From assembly GCA_027923505.1 (NCBI GenBank), contig BROI01000022.1:186001-250000 (forward strand): DNA of 64,000 bases. Direction: 5' to 3'. Under the pieces are notes generated by a model that ran no database searches, was not told where the DNA came from, and saw only the letters and a list, made by a program, of their open reading frames with translations. The DNA is from Mayamaea pseudoterrestris (taxonomy: Eukaryota; Bacillariophyta; Bacillariophyceae; Sellaphorales; Sellaphoraceae). Every line of letters starts with the position of its first letter. Position 1 is the stretch's first letter. A program made the translations under genes and the position numbers. Positions 49,693-60,406 of this stretch are shown here, in pieces.

Positions 49693-51798
49693 ATGAAGAT
49701 TGCTCGCCCACAAGACCAGCAATCCCATCCTTTAACGTTTATAATTATGATGCATGCACAAAGAAGACTACGAGCACTGCTTAGCATCTGGGTTATACTC
49801 GCAATTCATATTGCCGAAGCTCGTCCATCTAGCAGCAAGAGCAACGAATTCTTTTCGCAGCAATCTACTCCTTCATATTCTTCTTCCACGTTTCATCGAG
49901 GAACATCTTCCCTTCAACCATTGCAACAACGCAAGTCACTCTTGGATGGAATTATTACATTCTTACAGCGATGGAGGCACCGTAGAGGTAGGGGAAACGT
50001 CGACGTTAGCGAATCGTACATGGAGCAGCCGCCGCCGTCGTTACAGCAAGAGCACTCGCAACACTTGCCGCATGATTCAATAACATCATCGCCTGCTGCG
50101 GAACAAAATCAAGCAGTACCATACCAAGCTTCTCAACAGCCATACAATAGTGTCTTGCAGTCGACTGCCAGACAGCTGCAGCATCATTCGCAGTCGTTAC
50201 AATTTCCTCCGCCTCGGAAACTACTTTCCATCGCAGCGTCGGGCGTGCAGATTGGACTCATTTGCTGGCTTGGAAACATGGTTTGGAAGGCATTCACGGA
50301 AGTATTGGAGGAATACAGTCAGGAAATTACGTCGCAGGAGGATCCGCTGCTGTGCAAGCGAGACCAAGTGACTCAAGTAGTGGCTTTTTTGCAGCAAGAC
50401 CCAACGGTAATGCAGAACCAACTGGACAGTAAGAAGAAACGCGACAATATTCCGCCGTTGCATCTGCTGCATATTGCCCGCCAATTGGTAATGGCGGGGT
50501 TGCCATTGACGGCGCCGGCGACAGATCCCAATGCTACGTCAGTACAATACGTGCTATCGCGCATGACCAAGACGCAAGCGAATATGCTGCAGCAATGCCT
50601 TCGAACGGCGTCGACGGCAAAACCAATTGCAAAATCTAATTCACCTTGGGATCAAGTGATTGGATTGGAGCCCATCAAGGAGCGACTCGTCTCGGCTTTG
50701 GCCTTGACGGTGAACGCACATGGAGACGGTGGAAAGCAGGCGCACCAAAATCACAGACATGCGTTTCGCTCCTTGTTTGACCATTCCGCCATGACTGGCA
50801 TCTTGCTATACGGTCCACCCGGATGTGGCAAGACTCTTCTCGTCAAGTCACTTGCGTCGGCCGCTCGCTTGCCCTGCTTGGTGGTGGCGCCATCGGTGCT
50901 CCTGCGCAAATATGTTGGCGAAACGAACGCGCAAGTCAAGGCGCTCTTTGGATTGACACAATTGCTGGCGCCTTGTATCGTTTGTATCGATGAGCTGGAC
51001 GGATTATTTCGGGAGCGACGAGACGATGAACATGAAGTGAGTCGAGACTTGAAGACGGAGTTTCTACAGTGGTGGGATGGTTTGCTGCATCCGTCTAGTG
51101 GAAGTGACGCGACGGCATCCTCATCCTCTACCGGCAGCATTAATAAGAAGCGCATTATAATCATTGGCGCTACAAATCGACCGTTTGATGTTGACGCAGC
51201 TGTTCTTCGCCGACTTCCGCAGTCTCACTTTGTGGGCCTGCCCGATGGATCGGTCCGCGCAGCTCTGCTCAAGCAACTCCTGGCACATATTCCCAATACA
51301 TGTTTGTCGGATGCTGACGGCATGAACGAGATTGTTGCCATGACGGAGCGGTATACTCCCAGCGACTTGAAGCAAGTTTTGCAGACGGCTGCTTTGATGG
51401 GACCGATGCGTGAACCGACTGCCAGGCCATTGACGACGGACGACGTGCGTCAGGCGCTACAAAGTACTCCGCCAACCCCATTGTCGTTGGCGTACCGCAA
51501 ATCGCTCGCTATGTTTTGTCAGCAGCAGTCTCAGCAGCAGGGTCAACAGCCGCAATCGTTCTTGCCGTTTGATGGCGTGACACATGCGGCGCCCAATGCC
51601 TTTAATTTACAACCAAAATGGGAAACAGACTTGGGCAACTTTTACAATGTTGGATCGATTGGGGTTGATCATGATACCTTTGACGCGCTGTCGTTTCTTG
51701 TAGACTTGATGGATTCGAGCGATGCATCGGATCACGATGGCATTTCCACTGAGACCTCTCGTCAATGTCATGTTTCATACTGGATCTTCGTCATTTAA
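49693..51798 (+). CDS. Msp1/ATAD1-like AAA ATPase with a chimeric C-terminus
   Basis: 701 residues, intronless. A hydrophobic segment near the start (MMHAQRRLRALLSIWVILAI, from about Met19, ending AEA) looks like a signal peptide, and a second membrane segment lies at about 185-200 (VQIGLICWLGNMVWKAF). The AAA domain has Walker A GPPGCGKT (about 374-381), the Msp1-type pore region RKYVGETNAQVKALF, Walker B IVCIDELDG (about 430) and RRLPQSHFVGLPD with the arginine finger. Family members extract mistargeted tail-anchored proteins from membranes. The targeting signals suggest an endomembrane or plastid-surface compartment rather than mitochondria. From about 51,753 the frame runs into sequence duplicated from the antisense of the SET+2OG gene. 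The last 14 or so residues (ending HVSYWIFVI) and the stop therefore come from the duplication. Confidence 0.85.
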   Translation: MKIARPQDQQSHPLTFIIMMHAQRRLRALLSIWVILAIHIAEARPSSSKSNEFFSQQSTPSYSSSTFHRGTSSLQPLQQRKSLLDGIITFLQRWRHRRGRGNVDVSESYMEQPPPSLQQEHSQHLPHDSITSSPAAEQNQAVPYQASQQPYNSVLQSTARQLQHHSQSLQFPPPRKLLSIAASGVQIGLICWLGNMVWKAFTEVLEEYSQEITSQEDPLLCKRDQVTQVVAFLQQDPTVMQNQLDSKKKRDNIPPLHLLHIARQLVMAGLPLTAPATDPNATSVQYVLSRMTKTQANMLQQCLRTASTAKPIAKSNSPWDQVIGLEPIKERLVSALALTVNAHGDGGKQAHQNHRHAFRSLFDHSAMTGILLYGPPGCGKTLLVKSLASAARLPCLVVAPSVLLRKYVGETNAQVKALFGLTQLLAPCIVCIDELDGLFRERRDDEHEVSRDLKTEFLQWWDGLLHPSSGSDATASSSSTGSINKKRIIIIGATNRPFDVDAAVLRRLPQSHFVGLPDGSVRAALLKQLLAHIPNTCLSDADGMNEIVAMTERYTPSDLKQVLQTAALMGPMREPTARPLTTDDVRQALQSTPPTPLSLAYRKSLAMFCQQQSQQQGQQPQSFLPFDGVTHAAPNAFNLQPKWETDLGNFYNVGSIGVDHDTFDALSFLVDLMDSSDASDHDGISTETSRQCHVSYWIFVI

Positions 51799-52233
51799 AC
51801 TCTCACTCCATGGCGCTTGAACATTGCTAAAGTGAAATGAGCAAACCATCATTGACGCTAGTCAGTTGTGAAATAAATCGGTTCTGTATTGGTTCTCCAA
51901 AAAGCAATCCGGATTCACTCCGTAGCAAAGCGTCAATTGCTTGTTCCATAAGTCTGCCTTGAATCCATGCCATGGACTCCATTCATTCTTATTGGCGTCT
52001 GCAACTTGGGTGAATCAATACAGACTCGCTTGCATTGCAATGGTTGATCCTTGTCCGAATACTTTGAGCCGAATAAAGACCGAGACGGCCGGGACGGACA
52101 GCGGATGATTCCGCCAGGTAGAATGAGCAGTCATCTTCTGCTTTGTAGAGTGAAAACTTCAGTAGTAATAAGGAGAGAGACTGACCAATGGCAAGGTCGT
52201 CGTCTCGTCGCTGGAAGGAACGGTAGTCGCCAT
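51753..52233 (-). pseudogene. Decayed 5' fragment of the SET+2OG gene
   Basis: Corresponds to 33,844-34,327 of copy A, about the first 160 codons of the SET+2OG gene including its signal peptide. The rest of the gene was not duplicated. The fragment has many one- and two-base insertions and deletions relative to copy A, so no long frame survives, and its 3' end is fused to the AAA gene. It is far more diverged than the neighbouring SET coding sequence, as expected of sequence without function. Confidence 0.85.
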
Positions 52234-52303
52234 GGTGATGGACGATGGACTGCCATTTGTCGCTCACCTCCAGCTCGCTCACTGCTTGGGCGCGTGCTGA
52301 TAT

Positions 52304-54566
52304 ATGATGGTGGCTGGCCCCATTCGACGCGAGGCTCCCCGGCTTGCTCGCCAAAAGCGTCACGCACCTCCGCACCTCCGCACCTCGCACCTCGTCGCAC
52401 CTCGGCATGTGGATTGTGCCAAGCCAACAGGATTTATCACAAACCTCCATCATGAGGCTTGTGCATTTCTCAAAGCTTTGACGAAGCGCACCTCTCACTA
52501 TGCATTGACTGTTAGTCTTATCATAGTGACATTGCTGTCATCAAATAGACTCGCAGTCGCTGCTATATCGAGCAATGAGACTGACCAACAGGCGCAGCAT
52601 CGAACACCACAGCAACAGCAACAACATTCATGCGGACTGTACTTGGCTCCAAGCACCATTCCAGGGGCTGGCTTGGGCATGTTCAATGGTCGCTCCTCAA
52701 AGTCGCTCTGGGAACCCATCGGGCCGGCTGATTTGGTGATTCCAGTCACGGACTACTCCGAACACAATTCAGTACAGTCCCACAATGACGACGAGGATGA
52801 GCAAGCATACATTATGAATTACTATGGATGGAACATTCCGAGCTTTGCACATCTGCAGCATGATGCCAATGTCGACGATACCGTTGCCTTTTGTCCGGGA
52901 CCAGGCGCAGCCTTGAATTGTTTAATGGGACTTGTCAATACCGTCGCGCTTGACGAAGAAGTCTCATTCAAAACGTACACCAACCAGCATTCTTCCACGC
53001 CACCACACGCCGGAAGCTTTACCCCATTCAGCAATCGACAGCTAGTATCCAAAGTGAATAATATTGAACCAGGTGCGGAACTCTTTGACGACTACGGCGA
53101 AGCATACTTTCGAGTCAAGGAGCGACCAGCCTACCATTCCATTCCAGTGACGAGCGACTATTCCGACGCCGATTCTTTGCTGGAGGAATATGAATCACTT
53201 CGAAAGCAAGTTTGTGGAGATGGCCTGTGTCATGAACCAATGCGAGCTGCGGATCCGATTACAACAGTGTCTTCGCCAACGTCGTCACTCCATAGTTCGC
53301 TCTATCAGCTCATGAACTCGCTCAAATCAACATGGCCGAGCCCGGTATTGAACGCCTTGCCGGAAAATCCAGAAACGGTTGATCAACTTACGGCACAAGG
53401 TACTGCCATGCGTGACTATCATCGAAGCATTCGATCCATTGCTTGGCTCGAGGAGCACGGAGACTGCATGGACAAGATTCGCATCGACGAGAGTCGCATT
53501 CCAAACGCTGGTAACGGAGCCTTTGCTACCACATTCATTGCAAAAGGAGACATTGTCGGACCAGCGCCAGCGCTTCATATACCACGTGACTTTATGCAAA
53601 TGTATTCAGTCGAATTTGACGAGAACGAACAGGAATATAATGTGAATGCAATGACAAACGACGGACCCACTCATCAACAACTGCTGCTCAACTATTGCTT
53701 TGGACACGATCGATCCAGCCTGCTGCTTTGTCCATACGGGGCAGCTACGCAAGCAATCAATCACGATGCGTCAGCGCCAAATGCCAAGGTGGTTTGGAAC
53801 TATAAGCTCATGCAGCGTCCAGAGTGGTTAAATTTGCCGTTGCCGGAATGGACGCACCACATGAGCGCAGGTCTGGTGTTGAGCTATGTGGCCACTCGAG
53901 ATATTCAAGCTGACGAAGAAATAACAATCGACTATGGACGCGATTGGCAGAAAGCCTGGGACGAGCATGTACGACACTTTGAACCGCCAGTGGATCGGGC
54001 GGACTATTTGGATGCGCTGGCTTTGAACGAGCAAGAACTGGAACTGCAGGTAGCACCTTTTCGGTACAGCGACAAGTACGTGCAACTGAGATGCCGGGGC
54101 ATGTATTTGCGATGGAACACTGGAACGGTGACAGACCATGAAGACATTGACGACGATGACAACGAGGAAGAAACGCCATTTTCGTACGCGACCGAAACAG
54201 ACAAGAAAACATTTTCATGCCGACCATTGCATCGCTACGCATCCAATAACAGCAGTGACACGCTGTACGTGGTCCAAGTTTATGCAAGATACGGCGAAGA
54301 CGGACAGTGCTTTGAAACTAACTTGGAGGTCGTCTTTGGAATGCCACGTGATGCGCTTGTCTTTGAGGATCGAATGTATAGCCGAGAGTAAGTAGTTCCC
54401 GTGCCACAAAAAGTTTGTAAACAAAACGTTGCTCAAACTCACTCGACTGGTCACTCGCTTGTTTTACAGTCATGCACAACCATGGAGCTTTCGACATTCG
54501 ATTGGGATTCCTGATGAGATTATGCTTGAGGCTTGGCTTGACCTGGACGCGGAAGTGAAGAGATAA
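52304..54566 (+). CDS. SET-domain protein, copy B, with displaced start
   Basis: Two exons, 52304-54387 and 54470-54566, 726 residues if started at ATG 52304. The intron matches copy A, and the same SET motifs are intact (IPNAGNGAFATTF, INHDASAPNAKVVWNY, YVATRDIQADEEITIDYGRD). The ATG equivalent to copy A's start is at 52452, but two extra bases just after it shift the frame, so it opens only a nine-codon frame ending in TGA. The SET frame stays open upstream to 52304 (MMVAGPIRREAPRLARQKRH). This puts about 65 basic residues before the hydrophobic signal segment, which would then act as an internal anchor rather than a cleaved signal. It may also be poorly translated. Confidence 0.65.
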
Positions 54567-54690
54567 ATCTTACACTCGAGCTAATCTATTAAAGTGCTAC
54601 AAGATTTTTACAAGTATGTGCTACATCTATTAGTACAATATGTAGAATCGTCATATTCAATAATCGCACAATTCCACTGTATTTTTCCAA

Positions 54691-56508
54691 CTACGCCGGA
54701 GTCAGTCGGTACTGCATGACGGCAAATCCATACCGAGGCGATCCTCGCTTGAAGGCCAGCTTCGACACTCCATGTCCTAAAGTAATCTCCACTGGTTCCG
54801 TCTCTTCCCACTCGCCCATAGTGTATGGAATGGCAATTTCTCGCTTGTCCTTGCCATTGACAGTGACCGACATGGGCAATTCGTCACGATGAACCGTACA
54901 TACCATGACCGTCAAATTGTATCGTCCTTCTTGACACTTTTCGAGCGTATACTCAACCTCAGCTTCTGCTTGAAGAAAAATTTGACAGCCACCCATGAAC
55001 GACTTGTGAATGTGAACTTGGTTGTTCGGCTTGGGCGGTTTAGTAAATGCCGTTCCTGGAATGACAATTGCTCTTCCATCCTTTGTGATTGATTCCTTTT
55101 CTTCCTTTTGTGCATTGATCTTGTCGAGTAGTGTGACGATTGAGCTCTTTGGATGCATTGGCGGGCATTTATCCGTGCATTTCTTGCCCAAACGCTTGCG
55201 CTGGAACAACGCCAAGGAATACCAGATTGCCTTCGAGCTCGGGTCGGCATTTTTCGACACCAACGCTCGATCCTCGCCACTCGCCGTCGCAATCCATTCC
55301 AGTCGCAGCACCTTGCGCATGTACTCGTCGTCCGTCTTGCAGGCGTATCTCGCTTGCGTCATCCACAAGAAATCATTGCCAGTCACTGGACCCCAGTAGC
55401 TCTTGTGAATACCAGCACCCAAGCACGTCATCCATCCATTCACTGTATGCCGGACAAGCGCCGCATGGCCGGGCTGCTGACAGCCCCAGGTAGGAATGCC
55501 AAAAGCCTTGCATGCAAACCGCCCATACCAGGCGCGAGGACCGCATTTTCCGCCGCTACTCAATATTTGATCATAGGTACGGACTTCCTTGCCATCCTTG
55601 TCGCGCCGCCACCAGACAGGATTAGTGTAACCAACATCCTGTTTGACAATCATGCAGTAGCGCCACTGTGGGTTCTGCATGTATATCAAGTCGGGTCTAT
55701 AGTTCCGCAAACATTCGCGTCCCCACGTGAGTTCATCGTCTTGAGCGTCACTGTCAATCGCCATGCGAAGCTCCCAGACGGCAAACGTCGAAAATAAAGG
55801 ATCAAGTTCACCGGCCAAGTAAGCTTGCTTGTAGTGTTTGTAGCGCTTGACTGGATCAATCTCGTAGCCCTGTCCAACTTTTAAATCGATTGGTGTGCAC
55901 AACTCCAGTGCTACGGCCAACGCAAGTCGCTGCAAGACTGGATCCTTTTCCCGTGGAATCGACTTGTAGATCTGCAAAGCCTTGGCGTAGCAATTCTTCC
56001 TAGGACCGCCGGAACTTGCAAACTGCATGAGAAGGTCAGTGTCGCAGAAGAATTGAATCAAATCCTCGTATCCGAACGCTTGCACTTGCTGCTGAAAGGC
56101 CATGCCTTTTGGGGCGCCCGCCTCCATCATGCTTGCCGAAGTCAAGAGTGAAATGGACGAGGAGCTGTCGAGTGGCTGATTCAACAAGGATTCTTCCAGT
56201 TGTTTCAATATTTGGTCGGCAATCTTCGCCGCCTTTTCGCGAGCTTGTTCAACCGATTGGTTCGATGCATCCAGCTTGGCTTGCGCAGCTTTCAAAGTCA
56301 CTTCACTCGCATGCTCCTTGGTCTTTTGATCAAGCTCCTTTTGTGATAGATTCTGTTGTTTGGAAGCAGCTTCAAAGCCGACAATGGCTGCATGAAAATC
56401 TGCTTGATGCGGCATGGATGGAACGTTTGCCTGCTTGAAAACGTCGTTGCGCCACTCTACCAAATACTTGGCGTCGTAAGCGCCCTTCATTGCAACAAGA
56501 GGCTTCAT
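54691..56508 (-). CDS. Transglutaminase-like (Cys-His) protein, copy B
   Basis: 605 residues from ATG 56508, the same length as copy A at 36,782-38,599. The Cys motif GGKCGPRAWYGRF and the His motif QQPGHAALVRH are unchanged. Replacements cluster in the coiled-coil N-terminus and between about residues 395 and 480, for example KKCTDKCPPMHPK against KQCTDKCPPLHPK. The C-terminal sandwich is nearly identical. Equal length with no frame break indicates that both copies are under constraint. Confidence 0.62.
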   Translation of the reverse strand: MKPLVAMKGAYDAKYLVEWRNDVFKQANVPSMPHQADFHAAIVGFEAASKQQNLSQKELDQKTKEHASEVTLKAAQAKLDASNQSVEQAREKAAKIADQILKQLEESLLNQPLDSSSSISLLTSASMMEAGAPKGMAFQQQVQAFGYEDLIQFFCDTDLLMQFASSGGPRKNCYAKALQIYKSIPREKDPVLQRLALAVALELCTPIDLKVGQGYEIDPVKRYKHYKQAYLAGELDPLFSTFAVWELRMAIDSDAQDDELTWGRECLRNYRPDLIYMQNPQWRYCMIVKQDVGYTNPVWWRRDKDGKEVRTYDQILSSGGKCGPRAWYGRFACKAFGIPTWGCQQPGHAALVRHTVNGWMTCLGAGIHKSYWGPVTGNDFLWMTQARYACKTDDEYMRKVLRLEWIATASGEDRALVSKNADPSSKAIWYSLALFQRKRLGKKCTDKCPPMHPKSSIVTLLDKINAQKEEKESITKDGRAIVIPGTAFTKPPKPNNQVHIHKSFMGGCQIFLQAEAEVEYTLEKCQEGRYNLTVMVCTVHRDELPMSVTVNGKDKREIAIPYTMGEWEETEPVEITLGHGVSKLAFKRGSPRYGFAVMQYRLTPA

Positions 56509-56966
56509 ACTGATTGCCTTCCAATGCAAGAGGAGCGAAACGATAAATTTAGACGCACGAATGATGGTGATGAATGGCCGCTCTCTTGCAAGAGGGAAAC
56601 GGATCGATGGAACATCAATGAGGTGTGTCGCAACGCGAATGTCACGCTTTCCGGGTCCTACCCTGGCAACGACCCAGCAACGTCAAATGGAATGCTTAAC
56701 AAGGCGGGATTTCGATAGTGAATCGAGCAAAGGATTGATATAGACTACATCGGTAGGCATGGTTTTGAATAACCATACCGAAGAGGGTCAAAAGATACAG
56801 TATTGAGGGAAGGAAAAGTCTCGTTGCTCACTTAATCGTACATTCCAAACATTGGTGTAGGATTTGTTCTATGATTATCATATCATTCTATTTTCCTTTT
56901 ATTTCGGGTAGACTGAGTTTCAGTAACCCGGTGTATGCTTTGGCAAAGTTTAAAACAAGTAATGGT

Positions 56967-57827
56967 TTACTCGTCTTCCTCCTCGTTCGACGACGCAGCC
57001 GGACCGGCCTCGGACTCTTCATCATCTTGATCAGAGTCGGACTGGGCAGCACCGTCTTGCTCTTGCATGTCGTCAGCTTGAAACTCGTCGTCGATTGTAG
57101 GTTCTTCGCCTGAAGTGGTAGGCTCGGACGCAGACTCATCGTCGACCGGAACTGGAGCAGCGTCGTCCTCGCCATTTTGTGACTTGGAGTCTTGGATTTC
57201 GTCCGTTATTTCTTCCTCTGTCGCTGTATTCTCCAACTCCGGCTCGTTTGCGACGACTGGTTCCGGTTCCGCTGCCGTAGTTTCCGCCTCGACTGCTTGC
57301 TCCTCGTTGGTTGAAGAAACGTCATCGTCCGTCGCAACATCAGCTCCTGCCGCAACATTGGTCTCGTCCAACTCTGTATGGCCATTCTCAACAACGGCAG
57401 GCTCCTCTGGCTCATCTATAGCAACTTCTGCCACTGGTTCACTTTCAGGTTCGGGCTCTTTCTCGTTATCCACGACTCCTTGAGCTTGTTCGTCGCGAGG
57501 AGGTGAGTCGACCGTCGGAGCTGATTCTTCCGTTGGTTTCGTCTCGTCGACTGATGCTCCTTCTTCCTCCTTGCTTGGTGATTCATCGTCTTCCACAACA
57601 GCTGGAGCAGCTGGAGATGGAGTCGACGATACAGATTCCTTGATTTCGAATTTTGGAGGAGGAGACGAGACTGCATCAGCTTGCTGCGCCGTCGGTTGAT
57701 ACGGAGAAACCTTGAATTTGCTTGGCGTCGGCGGTTTCTTGGCAGCGTCTTCCGCCTCCTGCTGCTCGCGACTTTGCTTTGACGCTTGCTCAAAGAGAGC
57801 AATGCGATCCTTGATGCTTCCTACCAT
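56967..57827 (-). CDS. Acidic, disordered protein, copy B
   Basis: 286 residues from ATG 57827, with the same MVGSIKDRIALFEQASKQSR start as copy A. The Pro run is three residues here against eight in copy A, and small in-frame length changes occur elsewhere (an extra Glu in SKEEEGAS, an extra Pro in SPPRDE). The acidic end is the same. No recognised domain. Confidence 0.6.
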   Translation of the reverse strand: MVGSIKDRIALFEQASKQSREQQEAEDAAKKPPTPSKFKVSPYQPTAQQADAVSSPPPKFEIKESVSSTPSPAAPAVVEDDESPSKEEEGASVDETKPTEESAPTVDSPPRDEQAQGVVDNEKEPEPESEPVAEVAIDEPEEPAVVENGHTELDETNVAAGADVATDDDVSSTNEEQAVEAETTAAEPEPVVANEPELENTATEEEITDEIQDSKSQNGEDDAAPVPVDDESASEPTTSGEEPTIDDEFQADDMQEQDGAAQSDSDQDDEESEAGPAASSNEEEDE

Positions 57828-58130
57828 GGTACGATTGTGATGCCTATTATTTGATGATGGCCGATGACGATGATGATCCTGTGGCCGACGAAAAAGCAAT
57901 GAGAGGTCCAAGAACGTCTTGGGATCTTGATTGCACCATGACCGGAAATGACCATGTCGCGCTGCGACACACAACATCGTTTTACTACCCTTCGATCTTC
58001 TTTATCCTCGACCAGCGGGGCAGGATCCAGCATACCATAAAAACAGCTCCCGTTCCCTCGCCGCGTTGAGTTCACCACGGCTTTTGCCAACGCCTCGACG
58101 ATGCCCCAGCAACATGCAACAGCTTGATGT

Positions 58131-60366
58131 TTACTTGACAAAAGTACACTCAAGCGCAGCCTCATAAAGGGGGTTTCTCGTCCATAGGCCATCGACAATG
58201 ATCCACGCTGGATTTCGCAGATTGATCGACTTATTGCGAGGACTTGCGCATTCCTTCTTAAAACTCGATGATGCCGACTTTAGTAACATTTGCTTGCGGA
58301 GCTGCACTATGTTTGGAATTGTCATGTGGCTCTTGTTTCGCTTGGTGTAGTATAGCGATCTATTCTCTTCGAACCAGGTTTCAAAAGTATACCCGTTTTC
58401 TTTCAGCCCGGACAGAAATGTTTTGAGGACGGAACGGAATGCAAGCCGACACAGTAGACCGCGAAAGCGAGCATTCAAGAATGTAGCTGCACCTTGCTGA
58501 ATCTCGGCAAGTCTTCGCTCCAATGATTCAAAAGCGCGATGCTTGAGCAACACCTTTGACTTGCCAAAGGTTATGAATGTACCTGTTTGCTCTTCGTTCG
58601 CCTGTACTCCACGGCTTTCCTTCTCATCAGCGTGCTCCTTTGGTCTGTTAGCATCGTCGAGCTCCACCAGCTTGAGAAGCTTTTCGACTATTTCCTTGCA
58701 CAAATCACGCATAGCATTCGCCGACACTCGGCTTGACGGAGCGCGTTGATTGACGATCACTCCATACCGCTTGATAAAGTCGGCGTGTGAGTAGTGCAAT
58801 GTGAATCCGGAGCGGGTCACGCTGACGGCCTGAATAATTCCGCCGCAACGAAGCTGGTGCGCCGCCATTGGAACGTCAAATCGGTCCGGGACAAGCTGCT
58901 CGTTTGGCTTGATGCAGCGTACGTAATGGGGTGAAGTTGAGTCGATCTTTGATCGGAGGTCCTTCACCTGCTGCCGGAAGAAACCGCCCACCGTTACTCG
59001 AGCTGGTGCTTTCATTTGAGCTGCTGGTAATGTTTCTTCACCTTGACGCGGTAATATAATTTCGGCAAGCTGATGAACAAAAGGATCTCTGCTGCCTAGT
59101 AGTAATTCTGATGTTTCAGGTGGCAAGTCGTCCCTATTCTTCTCCACAAAGTCTGTAACATCATACTCCACCAAGCCAGCAAAATGGATGATGCCGAATT
59201 GTGTGTCATGTTTGCTGCTACGAAATCGCTCATTGCTGCCGTCGTGCGCTTTGTGTACTTTCTGTCCGAACGCTACATCGGAGGCATTCGGAGCTCGGCA
59301 CATGTCATCCAGTAGTACCATGATACCTTCTGGCTTACGCTCTATCAAGTCAAGTACATCTTGGTTCTCTGGAAACTTGATAAAGTCCCAGTCTATACCT
59401 TCATTCACGTATTCAGTCTGTTCATTCTTGAGCATGAACGTGTTGAATTGCTGTTGAAGAGCTTCGTTGCAAAAATTGATGCATAATTGCTCAAAGCTGT
59501 TCACTTTGAACGACTCGAATCCGAATATGTCCAAGACACCAATGCTTGCGACTGGTATGCATGACTCCTCGGTTCGTTCGGTGACTCTGAACGAAATGGT
59601 TTGGTTGACACGGCTCACTAAAAACTCGAAGAGCGCACCGTACACTGACTTTAAAAGTGCATCTAGTCCCTTCCGTGCTCGCTCCACGGTTTGTGTCTTG
59701 CGTATCGTCTTTCCGAGCGCATTAATGGACACGTAGCAGAGTGCCTCGTTAAAAGCTTGCGGCGTGATGCCCAATAATGAGCACGCTGGTCCAATGTGCG
59801 CGCTTTCCAAATCCAGAGCAGACTCTTCACCGTTTCCGGTGTCTTCAAATTCAAGGTTGGCCGCGTGCAGAATGGCTGCCGTCATGCGCAGCACATTGTC
59901 ACGTTCCTCGTCGGTAAATCCCATTATAGTCATGGCCTCAAGCAAACCGCGAAACGTGTCCTTATCCGAAACACCATCGCGTGATCGAGTGATGGCTCCG
60001 TTGCAAAGCAATTTGAAATCGGATGGACTGGCGCTCGCTGACAACATCAGCTTATCTTCCAAGTAATTGATCATCGGCAGCTCTCCCGAAAGGACTTCGT
60101 AGAATATGTGGTAGTTGCGCTCGCCTTGCGACTGTGCGACCAGCCGCACCTTTTCCAACAAATATGTTTCAATTTTTGTCCCCACTAAGCGGCCCGTTTT
60201 GGTAAACTGCATGTCTATAAACTTGCCGAATCGGCTGGAATTGTCGTTACGAATAGTGCGGGCATTACCAAATGATTCCAGTATTGGATTGCTTTGCAAC
60301 ACTTGGGCCTCGATCGAGGATCCCTTGATGGTGCTCCTGTCCGTCTTTTGCTTTTTGACAATCGCA

Positions 60367-60406
<40 letters not shown>

